From Cygnus atratus (taxonomy: Eukaryota; Chordata; Aves; Anseriformes; Anatidae): a stretch of 64,000 bases of DNA. The notes below the pieces were generated by a model. That model was not told the origin of the DNA and made no database searches. It saw only the letters and a program-made list of their open reading frames with translations. Below, in pieces: positions 35,234 through 46,786 of this stretch. Position 1 is the first letter of the stretch; every line of letters starts with the position of its first letter. The stretch is from contig NC_066363.1 in NCBI RefSeq assembly GCF_013377495.2, positions 81,254,614 to 81,318,613 of the forward strand, read 5' to 3'. The position numbers and the translations under genes were made by a program.

Positions 35234-38200
35234 GTATGGGTCCCAACAAGAATACTTGTACTGTGGCTACATAGTTCCTTGAAGTGTTTGAGTCTGCATT
35301 TTACCTCTTAGTTTTACCTTTTAGATGTAGGTGAAGAGGCTTTGAACGTGTGCTAAGAATTTATACTTTGAGCTGCATGTACAAAATGCAAATGCAGGAA
35401 GCTGTAAATGTGATGAAATGACAAAGTACTTGCTGCAGGACTTGCCCTTTATATAAACAACTGGGAAATTACAGATATTGAAACACTCCTAATTCCTTCA
35501 GAGGTTATGATAGTGTTTTTAAAAAGTGTTTTGTTACTGTTGTGACATCTCCAAACCAACTTGACTACTGAGCAGAGATTAACCAATTTACTACATTGTG
35601 GCAAAGAATCAGCAAAAACAAAGATCTTTTTCCCAGGAGGCTGGTTTAGGTAAGACACAAGCATTTCAAATTCTATTTTCTTTCAATTCTTCTCTTAGCC
35701 ATTCCATAAAGGTACAGCATATATTTTAGCTTTTGTGTCAAATACAAAATAGGACATCTTTCCACAACATCTGAGATCTACATGGCGGGGCCAGGGGGGA
35801 TTGATTAATGCTTGAGGAAACAGCATGGACATTCAAAGTGTCATGTTCATTTCCCTGATCTGTTACAGGCTTCACATGTGAGCTTTGTCAGGGAAATTAA
35901 TTTTCCTGTGTGTCACTGCTCCATCAGATTTTGGATAACAGCTTTTCCTGGCCTCACAATCATTACCTGAATGATTTCATGGGTTGCTGGCTAGTAAATC
36001 CTACTTGTCCCCCCTGAAACTGCTACTTTGTGCACAGACACATAAACAGTAAAAAGATTTAAAGATGGTACTCACCTGTGTGATAAAACAGGGTCCTTCT
36101 TTTCAGTTTGAGAATTTAGCTTTTAATTGCATGATTTAAAATTTGCAGCAATAATAATGGGTAGTCTCAGGCCATTATTTCTGATGAGAGTATAAATGGA
36201 GATATAATTTTAATCTCATAGTGAAATGATGACAGATATTCATAAACACATAGCAACAAATTGAAAAATTCCCACAGAATTGTGAGTCAAGTGTCATCTA
36301 GAAGAGTCTAGGAGACTGAACTACTGTGTTATTACAGACAGACCTGGTAATGACACAAACAATTAAGTCTGACTAACATTTTTGACAGTAAGACTTTTAT
36401 TGCAGTTGATAACATTACCAAACTTTAAACCATTTGGGCTCAGATTTTTTTTCATCTCAGATATTTGGTTAAATTAGATTTTTGTGGTTGTTTTTGAGGA
36501 AAATTTAATTAAAAATGATGCAACTATTTCTGAGTATGAAGGAGCAAAATATACTGCTTTTGACATAAGAGAATTTTTCACTGAGGTACTGTGCTTCTGA
36601 GACAAGGCTTGAATCTTGGGAAGCTGCCTTGTTGTGAGTTGCATGCATTTACTGACCTTGTGAAAATTAGCTCAAAATCATCCAACCTACAATTTCATAA
36701 AAAAAAAAAAATACATACACCTCAGGTTGTGCTTTCTTCATTGTGTGGGCTGTGGAAATTAGCAGCTATATTTCTTGGGGATTTCATTTCTACTAGGAAT
36801 TCTTCTTTCCGGGATTTTGTAAGTAAGTTGTGTAAAACTTTTCTTGCAATTTCTCATTGTTACCTTATGCATGGGAACTGGGAGCTTGAAATTATGAGAG
36901 ACAAGTGATGCACTAAGAGGAGGGAAGGACAGGATATTACATACTTGGTACTGACCTGTGGTGCTGTGGAAAGTGAGACACAGGTGATAGCTCTGATAGC
37001 AGAGATGGAAGAGACTGTAGAAGAATTGGGCTAAAGACAACCTGCAGTTGGTCTCTATGGTTAGAGTGACAGAAGATAAAGAAATGGAAAGAAAAGTTCT
37101 TCAAAACTATACACTAGAGCTTCTGAACTTGGCACAGAGCTTGGCGTAGTCCTCTGTTATCCTTCAGGAGTTGCACAATGTACCAGCAAAATGAGGACAG
37201 TAATCAGCTATCAGTCAGCCACTTCTCCCTCTTAGAGATATAAAGGTTTGTGCTGCAGATTGTAGAAACAGGTTGGCTCTGTGTGTTACAAGTTCATAAA
37301 TTCATATTTAGGTATACAGACTCACAGCTTGTATACACAGAAGAACTTAAAGGAGGAAAAAAAATCTGCATTAAAAGGACAGGGATTTGCAAAGTCAAGT
37401 GTTGAGAAGTTAGGATGTGCTTGAGCAAGGGCTATCAGTGCAAAGCTACAGCAGTACATGTGAATTCAGAAGTCGTCCTTAATCAAATGATTGCATGCTG
37501 TTCTCTTCTGTTGGGTGTCCATCATGTTAAAAACAGAGATGGGCCATGAGACAAGATGGTTAGAGGTCCATGCAGTTGAATGCTGCCTTGGAGTAGTGAA
37601 TGAGTCAGCAGGATCTAGGCTTTAAACACTGATAATTTTTCAAAAATCTGGGTGGAGGAGGAGGCAGGAAGAGGAGGAGGAAATCATATGCAGGGAATGC
37701 AAAAGTAGCAGCCACTTCTGAGATGCACCAGTGTCTCAGCTACGGTATGTAGAATGGGAATAGAACTGCTCTTCCTTTCACAAAGTGGTTTTGTGAATAA
37801 AGGTACATTTCCACCTCCCCACCCCCCCAAAAGCACTTAGATGCTCTAATGACAAATATGAGAGTTCTACACATCCATAAATGAACAGTGGCTTGTGTTG
37901 TTTCAAAACAATGGCAGTCTTTGGGTGCTGAACAGGACAGAGGCCCTGGGGAAAATCACCCGTCAGCATGTCATAGAAGAATGCATGTATGCAAGGAAGG
38001 CTTACGTTAATTTGCACAAGCAACCTTAAGCATAATGCTGCTAATCCCATTCATTTTTGCACCCTCATCTTTAGTGCCTTTTATCATTTGTGGTAGGGTG
38101 CTTGTATGCAGTTTTCCACATAAAACTGTACAATAGAAAATAAAAACCTAAAATGTCCTCTTCAAGTTTAGAGTTAACAGAATATTACTAATATAGGCCC

Positions 38201-41200
38201 AAATGTCACTTTTCAGCCTGCAAGTGATGCAGTCATGGCCATACTTCAGTTTCAATTGCACTTGACAGCAGAGGGAAGATTTGGAATAGCTCTACTTATT
38301 CCAGATACTTCATAGAGTGGTGTTGTGTTACATCATGCAATATATTAGATGTATTTTTTGTTATAATGCATCCACTGGTGAATTCCCATCAGTGTAAGTG
38401 AGATCAGAATACAGACTCATAGAAGAGTTATTAAAGCTATTCAAAGGCTATCTTTCTACTTCTCTCTCTTATTACTGCAGTTTGCTTTGATGGCTTCTGC
38501 TATGGGCTGCTGAAAAAATAGAGTAAAAGGCAGACTTTCTCTTACAGAACTTACAAGAGAAGCAAAAGGCATGTGACAACAGATGGATGTAAATGCAATG
38601 AAAAGGGAGAAGTCTAAGAACAGAGTAAGGCAATATTGGCTAATATGGCAGGCAGTGTAATGGCAGTTCAGTAGCTTCACTTGTCAATACTTTGATAGGT
38701 TTTGCAAGTGAATGAAGAGCAAAGGACAGTTTGGGAGGATGATAATGAAGTAGCAGCTGCAAATGTTAGAGATTTTTCTAGCAAATGAGGCAGTAAGAGA
38801 AAGCCCAAATGTACTAGTTTGAAGACTTACCAAGTATAATGATACAGTCTGGTCTCCTGGGCTAATGGTGGGCAGATTTTTTTTGCATAAGAGTGGTGAG
38901 AATGGCTGTGAAGTCTTCACCACAGATGCTTGTAGCACTCTCCATAAAAAGGAAAGGACAACTATTTTTCTATTTTGTTTTTGAGTTGGCAGATCCTGAC
39001 TGCAGCAGGATAAATCCTTCTGCTACCATGAAATGTATAGTATTTGTTCTACACTTCTAGGGCAATGATATGACAGAACTTGAACAATTTTGATTTTGAG
39101 GCAGTTTGCTGCTGAGTTGTTTCATAGAGAAACAGGAAAGTGCTTGCAAAAAGAGTGTCAAGCAGAAAAAGAGTAAGCATATACAGTGTGAAAAATGGAA
39201 CAGATATAAAGGAGCATGCCAGACAGGTCTTCAAAGATTACTGTGCATTATGGAAGATTAGTTTCTGGAGGTAACAGAAGTAGATCTTCTATAATTTATG
39301 TTGAGGTTTCCCATTCATGTAGAAAAATGTTGATTTTTCTTTCCCCCCTCTAATTGAGCCACCTCTGGAAAAATAATACAGAATTAAGTTAAACAAAAAA
39401 GGTCCGTTGTAGTCAAACAAGTTTTGCAGACACAAACATTACTCAGAAGCTTGCAAAACTTGGAACTGTGAAAGATTCATTATGTCCTAAATCACTACTT
39501 CTGCAGTATCTCTTTTGCCTTGTGAATACAGCTTCATATCCTCTGCGTAGTTTTACTGTGATCACCCTGGAGACAGAAAAGTCTTTGGTCACTGTCTCAA
39601 GTGATGCCAAACATTTTTTTGAGCTATCACTTGCACTGTCTGCTCTGAAATAATTGCAAGTAGTATAAATAGTTTTAATGAGCATTAGCTTCAGTAGTCA
39701 GTTGTGAGCTGCATAGATTTCTGGATATCTCAGACCTTCTTCAGTACCCAAAATATTCTTATTTCAGTGTTCCTCTGTTTTTTTGGTGGCTTGAGTGAAT
39801 GAGACCTATGTCATTGCTTATCAAGCCCCCAGTGCTTATAAATGTTGATGGGATTTAGTTTCCAACATACTTTTGAAGTTTTGATGTCAGAAACTTTTTC
39901 TGCACCCAGGAAGACTGACAGATAGCTTGTGACTTTTAAATATATTAAATCAAGTTGTTCCTCCTCCTGTTCCACAGAAATCAATGCACAATCCCCCTGT
40001 ACTTTCATGCACTCAGAAGCTCACATGACAGTTTTGTTTAATTTACTTTTGTGTCCCATCTACAGGCTAGAACAACCAAAAAAAAAGACACAAGCCACTT
40101 CAAGTGATTCTTTGCACCTCCCTTTTCCTGATAGAATTACTTTTCAGAACTACTAGAGGTGCCAGAATTCTTAAGTTTTATTCTGGTGGATGGGCCTAAG
40201 AGTTCAAAGGATGAAACTGAGGTCATGGATGGATTTGTTCATAAAAGGTTTCCAAAATTTCTCATAAAAGATAGCCAGTCTTCCCTTCCCTCTTTCATGA
40301 TGCTGATTGTCACCAATCTGTAGCAATTTGTGCAAATGTTTACTTGTCCGTTTGGGACACTTTCATCAACTCCACACAGACTGACGTCTGGAGCATTCAA
40401 AAATTACCTGTTGAAGCAGCTGTAGGAAGAGCTGAAGCAAATGTGTTTGTGCTCCTGTTTGAGGCTAAAATAGTAAAGGGTGAAGGAGGTGTGACAACTT
40501 TAAATACAATTTAATTGGGCATAATATAAGAGAATGGAAGTGGAGAACATGGTGTCTTTAATTTCTCCTTGTACTTTTAGATTGGTACAGGGAGTTCTAG
40601 ATGTACAATACTTATGACTTTAAAAAAAAATCAAACCAGGTAGATATGGCACAATGTCATGAAAGACATAACCAGGGTGTATATACAGAAGTAGTATGCA
40701 CTGGAGTAGTCATAGGTAAGAAAAAAGTCCAAGATCTGGGAGCACAGCTAAGGAAGGGAGGCACTTCATGTGAAGCTACAAGAGAGAAGAGGTGGGGAAT
40801 TACCAATTTGTCCATCCATGGTGATGATCTCACACTTTCTCTAATAATACATGTAATGTGTCTTTGTTTTTTCCTTAAGATACATCATCACTAATAACAG
40901 GATGAGTGTGGTATCCATCAACAGGGTTGGAAGAGTTTTTTTTTTTTCTGCTCACCATACTTTGCACAAAAGCAAACATACATTGTTGCATATGGCTTGT
41001 TTGGTAGGAACGTGAGGAATGAAACATTCTGGATCTAATTCACCCCAACTATAAATCTGGTTGACATTAAGTGATTTACAACATGGGTATACTTGATTCA
41101 GTATAGCTACTGGAAGGAAATTATTTGTTTATTTTAGACTGTTATTTTTAAGTGCTACACAAATGCAATATTCTGACCTTTAAAAAAAAAAAGCCACCAT

Positions 41201-43289
41201 GATTCTCTACCCATGTAAGTAAAATGCCTGGTTTTGTTTTAGTGGGTACTAGCTAGGATATAATTTCTTAAAGGAAAATGTTCCTTTGTAACCTACTTTT
41301 GTTCATTGGTTTGCTCAGAGGAAAGTTTTTTTTTTTTTCTTCCAAGAAGAAATGCTGTCTGTTTTCCTTTTGCAATGTATTCTGCTACATCTCCAAACAG
41401 TTATTTAATTTCACCCATCTGTTATTCTGCCAGTATATCAACAGACAAGGGAAGGGAATGACTCCTATGCATCCTTTTTTTCAGTATATCTGTATAAACA
41501 GCTATTAAAAGCGATAAAGAATGTAAAATTTTAGAAGGATACGTATCCAGCTTAACTAGATCAGCAAAAGAGATGTTTCCCCTTAAAATCAAAACTATCT
41601 AGAAGATCTACTTCATTTTAAAGGGTGTGGGGTGGAGAAGTGTAATGTGCTCATGTTTGACTTCACAAGATTTACTAATATCCTGGAACTGAAGGATGAG
41701 TCTAAAGATGTTAATTCCTACCAGCTAAGGTGATAGGAACTTGCATAACAGAAGCTTAAACTGATCTTAGAATATTTCATATAGGCTACTTAGTGTCTAA
41801 GATTATTATTACAATTATATATATTCTCCTTTTATTTTCATGTACACATGTAGAATCTCATGTTACCCAGGTGCATGAGCTCTATGAATATTCAGGATGT
41901 GCAGTGGTGCTACTTGTTTCTTTTGGCTGTTAGGTCTTCCAGTGACTGTTCAGTGTGTAGCTCAAAGAACCAAGACTTTTGCCTGACCAGCTGAGTAGCA
42001 TCTGAATGCATTAGCTCTTGCACCAAACTCTTGAAAATTCATTCATCCATCTAATTAGTTCTCTGGAATGATGTATTGAGTGGCTACTGTCATGTACAGC
42101 AGTGGTAACTGTTTGCAAAATCAGTGCAAAGTAGCATAAAACCTCTTCAGCTCTGTCAGCCCTTCTTAGTGCTGTATGCACACTCTCCCCAGTGACTGTA
42201 ATGTAGGTTACTGGTGAGTTAGTTGGGAGACTAGTATTAGGAACCAAGTTTAACAGTTAGGAGTGATATGTTGAAAACTGATTTTTATTTGGGCTTATTC
42301 AAGAAAATCAACATTTTTTTTCTCTACCTGGCCCATAGGCCAACCTTCTGTTCATCATCTATTTCTCCTGAGAATAATGCAAGTCAACTGGAATTACTAT
42401 TGTCCTGATTTTTTTTTTCCCAGTCTCCCCTCTATCAGACTTGTGGATTCACTGGTTTTGTTTATAGGTCTGTAGTGGGGGTGAGGGAGAGGTGGCATGT
42501 CAAAGACCATACTATTTCAAGGTACCTCAAAATCTTTGGAGTTTGCTAAACCCCATTAACTCACTAAATATTGCCAGGTGAAGTAAGGTGAACCTCAGAG
42601 ACCAATGACTTGCATACACAATTTAGGTAAAGTGTTTGCATCCAAAAAATAAAGGGTGTCATCTGTGGTGACTAGCACAATATACCAATATACATGCAGA
42701 GTCAGTTTTGGAGATGAGCAACCAGAAGAGCTGCTGAAGGCCCTGAAGCCTGGGGTTATTCCATCAAGCTGAGTTAAGAAATTATAAGTCATCTAATGTG
42801 GGAATGAAAAGAAGGGTGGCTTAGCCTCTGCCTAGAGCCCCAACAAGTAAATGGCTCTGCATAAATGTCTGGATCAATTAAATTGCTTAACAATAACTAT
42901 TGTGGCATTACTGCTTTTGTTAGACTAGAGTCTGTTGTTGCAGTAATGAGCATCAAATACAGTTTTAAGTCCTGACATTGTAAATTCCCTCTGGTAGTGC
43001 CCTCAGGCTTGATCCAAAGTGGGGCTTTGATGCTGCAACACTGAGTGTTATATTGTGGAGCTTTAATGTGGCTGGCCCAAGGTAACCAGACACCTCTGTT
43101 AAGTGCCTTGGCCCTGTACAGGTATGTGGGAAGAGCTAGGTACATCAGGATTAGGTAGTCAGCTTTCTATTAGGAAATGCTGAGGATACTGCGGGATCTT
43201 TACCAGCACGTAGCCACCTGTTATGCCCTTTATTCCAAAATAGAGCTCATCTCTCTCTTCTAAAACATGACAAAAGAGTAGGTGGGGGT
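35234..43289. other. Upstream gene desert, fourth segment
   Basis: About 8 kb of unique AT-rich DNA with no supported gene and no dated transposon. A block at 36110-36310 has many TAAT/ATTA words. A GGAGGAGGAGG strip lies near 37650-37680. Confidence 0.5.
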
Positions 43290-43900
43290 GGCCTTTTGAA
43301 CAGGAGCCCAGTGATTAAAGCACCCCTGTAGGCTGTGTGAAATCTAGCTTAGTTATTGCTTTTGCCTAAGGAAACTCAAACTCACCTCCCAGAGAGGTAT
43401 GTATTTAGGGAACTATCTGCTCTCTGTAGTGTGGGTACAGACCCTGCTGTGGAATTAGAGAGCTGAAGGTGAACTAGGTTAGAGATCAAGAGCAAGCCAA
43501 TGCTCCCAAGTAGTCCAGGGACCTGTGTTCAACCTCAGTCTCCGAGGGCCATTTTGTTCAGAATGCCTTTGCAAAGAGTAGAGCAGAAACCTTCAAGATG
43601 TCCTTCTCTATGTGAGAAAAATGAAGGCTTTACCTGTGAGGCTATAGAGCTGAGCTCTTTCTTGCTCTCCCTCGGGCCCTGATCAGCTTGAATTCATTTC
43701 TGGCAAGAGAAACAATCCAGTGAGAGAAGAGGAAAATGGTGTATGTTTCAGAGGCTGGGGGGGGTTGGGGTGGGGGCTGCATGGCAGATGAAGGATGTGC
43801 ATTTGAGCTCTCTCAGGCTGGCTGTGGCCTTGTGGTGGCAAGGTATGATCTCAACTTTCTTCAATGCTAGCAGAGTGCTCTGACAACTGAACTAGGAATG
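43290..43900. repeat. Cluster of ancient tRNA-like repeat relics
   Basis: CCCAGTGATTAAAGCACCCC (about 43309-43328), GAGGCTATAGAGCTGAGCTC with a CTCTCCCTCGGGCC tail (about 43638-43679) and AGAGTGCTCTGACAACTGAA (about 43871-43890) each resemble parts of an old amniote repeat. That repeat reads CCTAGTGGTTAGAGCACTC... and GAGTGCCCTAACCACTGGGCTATAGAGTCATTCTCTCTC. Individual matches are short and degraded, so confidence is limited. Confidence 0.35.
43757..43776 (+). other. G-run cluster (possible G-quadruplex)
   Basis: Runs of eight, four and five Gs separated by TT and T lie inside an otherwise mixed-composition segment. The pattern meets the usual four-tract G3 rule if the longest run is split. 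Confidence 0.5.
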
Positions 43901-45063
43901 ATATGGGTGCTGTATCTAGAAGAAAGCAGTAGCTGCTGATGTGTTTTATGTGATGCCTGGTGTGTTGGGTGCTCTGCAAACTCCTGATGGATCAAGGCTG
44001 TGGGGAGAGAGGAGCAGAAGAATGACCATCTCCTGGATTTTGCTTGGTTCGGGTACAAGATAGCCCTGTCAAGGCTGGGATGCTTCCTGGCACATGTCAA
44101 ATGGGAGCTTCGGATGTACTGACAACTTTAAGTTTACAGATGAAGGCACCCATGGAATCCAGACAATTAAGCAGCAACTGAAGCAAGGCTTACAGGCCCC
44201 CAGTCTTGGAGTTTGGTTGAATTTAGGCATTTTGGTCCTTCCTTGATCTATATTCCTGTCCTGTATCTGATCATTAGGATAATTATATCTGGCACTGTAT
44301 AAACAAAATGATTATGCCATGAGCGAACATGTACCATAATATCTGTGCGATGTGAAGCAATGTAAACTAACATTTGCTTGTGACTTATTTCTACACAAAA
44401 CCTGGAGTCCTCATAGCAGCAAATGTTGACAGAAGTAAATGTGAACACAGCATAAGTTACTAGATGGACATGTCTTTGGACAGTCTTAGCAGGGTGATTG
44501 GTTGTCTGCAAGTTACCATTTCAGTAGGTTTAATAGTTTTCAGCTTAGAGTCCATCGAAGCTTTTACTGAGCTGGGGCTGTGCATTTAGCATGCTGTTCT
44601 AGTCATCTGAACACAGCCAGACACTGCTTTGAAAGAAGTAGTAATATCTTAAATCAAGCACCTGAAGTGAAGACAAGGACACCTTAAAAGGGAATTGCCT
44701 ATCAACTATGTTAAATATCAAATTGTTATAGGTAGAACCAAAGTCTAAATCCACACCTTTGGCACCCTCCATGTGATAAAACATCACCAGGCATTATGCC
44801 TCCCAGTACAGTGGACTCCTGGGAAGCAGAGAGATTTAGATCATGTTCCAAATACTGGTGTTGTCTGGGATAAATGTTTCCTCATTTTCAGCAATTAGAA
44901 CTTTGTACTAATTTTATAAAGTGAAGTTCTTACAGAGCCTTTAAAGCACAACCATCTGAACAATCCATTACAAGTTGGACTGAGCAAAAATAAGTGTTTT
45001 CTCCTTATGAAAATTGTTATCTAATGTGAGCTGTGGAAAAATAACAAATGTTCTTCACAACTC
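43901..45063. other. Intergenic spacer
   Basis: Unique sequence preceding a CR1 copy. No gene supported. Confidence 0.4.
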
Positions 45064-45386
45064 ATCATAGAATATCCTGATTTAGAAGGGGCCCACAAGG
45101 ATTATTGAGTCCAGCTCATGGTTCCACATAGGACTACCCAGAAATCAAACCATGTGTCTGTTGTCCAAACAATTCTTGACCTCCAGCAGGCTCAGTGCCG
45201 TGACCACTGCCCTGGGGAGCCTCTTCCAATGCCCAACGACCCTATTGGTGAAGAACCTTTTCCTAACATCCAGCATGAGCCTCCCAGATGCAGCTTCATG
45301 CAATTCCCTCAGGTTCTATCGCTGGTCACCAGAGAGAAGAGATCAGTCAGTACCTGCTCCTCTGCTCCCTGCGTGAGGAAGCTGTT
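45064..45386 (-). mobile_element. CR1 LINE, 5'-truncated copy
   Basis: Plus-strand start ATCATAGAATATCCTGATTT is the complement of a CR1 3' end. It is followed by GGGGCCCACAAGGATTATTG, AGTGCCGTGACCACTGCCCT, GGGGAGCCTCTTCCAATGCC, GTGAAGAACCTTTTCCTAAC and TCGCTGGTCACCAGAGAGAA, ending near GTGAGGAAGCTGT. It belongs to a different subfamily from the 25.0 kb copy and the same general subfamily as the plus-oriented copy 0.8 kb away, making an inverted pair. Confidence 0.92.
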
Positions 45387-46159
45387 CTCAAGGAACAAAA
45401 AGACTTGGGGAAATGAAAGTTCAAAAAAATCTACATTGGTGGCATACAACTACACGTTTCTCAGGTTCTGAAATGGCACAAAGAAACTGTAGATTAGAAA
45501 CTCCATTTGGGATCCAACTGACCAAATGTCAGATCTTAGTGTAGACATCCACACCTGAATAAGTCACTCGAGGAACCCTTTTAACTAATGAAGAAAGAGA
45601 AGCATATCTAGAATGAGATTCATTTCATGCTAAAGCAAACTTTTAAATAGGTCAGACAAATCTCACTCTGGAAGTGCAGTTGTCTGAAGCTGAGATGAAT
45701 ACTGCTTCTTACATATTCACTCTTGTCCTGTAGCCAGCAAGAAGTACCTCTCCCTTGGAATATGTGCAGTTATGGCTCCAATAGCTCAGTCAGAAGGAAG
45801 GACTATGGTTCCATACTGGTTCCCTACTGGAAGTGTTATCTGACTAAAATTCCAGATCAGCTGCAATTTCAGATGAGATAGTAAAGAATTAAGTTGTCAT
45901 CTCTTACCAAAACACTCCTGAAACTACCGTGTTCCCTGTCTCCATCTATCAACTAACCCTACTAGTTGTCAAACTACATGTCGTTAATGAAGGTCCTGTT
46001 CAAACTACTCTTCTTCATATTACCTATTGGGTCACACCATTTTCACTGCACTATTGGTGCCCCTTTTTTTTCTTATAACCCATCCCCAGTAATAATGAAT
46101 AGAAAATGAGACAGTTCTAGCAGGAATTTTCAGAGAAGATGTCGTTTGTGCTAAAATTC
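45387..46159. other. Spacer between inverted CR1 copies
   Basis: AT-rich unique sequence of about 0.77 kb between two convergent-looking CR1 copies of the same general subfamily. No gene supported. Confidence 0.4.
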
Positions 46160-46786
46160 AGCCAGGAGGGCCAACTGTGTTCTGGGATGCATCAAGCATG
46201 GCATTGCTAGTTGGTCGAGGGAAATGATTGTCCCACTCTACTCTGCGCTGGTGCGGCCTCACCTTGAGTACTGTGTGCAGTTCTGGGCCCCACAGTAAAA
46301 AAAGGAGGTGAAACTGTTGGAGAGTGTCCAGAGGAGGGCGACGAAGATGGTGAAGGGCCTAGAAGACATATGAGGAGCGGCTGAGGTCACTTGGGCTGTT
46401 CAGCCTGGAGAAGAGGAGGCTGAGGGGGGACCTCATCGCAGTCTACAACTTCCTCGCGAGGGGGAGTGGAGAGGCAGGCACTGACCTATTCTCCGTAATC
46501 ACCAGTGATAGGACCGGCGGGAACGGTGTTAAGCTGAGGCAGGGGAAGTTTAGACTGGACATCAGGAAGACGTTCTTCACTGAAAGGGTGGTCGCACACT
46601 GGAACAGGCTCCCCAGTGAAGTAGTCACTGCACCAAGCCTGTCTGAATTTAAGAAGAGATTGGACTGTGCACTTAGTCACATGGTCTAAAATTTTGGGTA
46701 GACCTGTGCAGTGCCAGGAGTTGGACTTGATGATCCTTATGGGTCCCTTCCAACTCGGGATATTCTATGATTTTATGATTCTATGA
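46160..46786 (+). mobile_element. CR1 LINE, 5'-truncated copy with ORF2 3' end
   Basis: Begins GCCAGGAGGGCCAACTGTGT. It includes CACCTTGAGTACTGTGTGCA, which reads RPHLEYCVQFWAP, the familiar C-terminal part of CR1 reverse-transcriptase ORF2. It then has CAGAGGAGGGCGACGAAGAT, CAGCCTGGAGAAGAGGAGGC, GAAGACGTTCTTCACTGAAA and TGGAACAGGCTCCCCAGTGA. It ends CGGGATATTCTATG with two further ATTCTATGA-type tail units. Frames are broken by stops and indels. Retained CpGs and a near-consensus tail suggest it is one of the younger insertions here. Confidence 0.95.

Noticed and set aside
45118..45471. 117-codon plus-strand frame at 45.1-45.5 kb
   Set aside because: It is the antisense of a CR1 copy in minus orientation.
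46443..46680. Minus-strand frames inside the 46.2-46.8 kb CR1
   Set aside because: Antisense of CR1 DNA; not a host gene.
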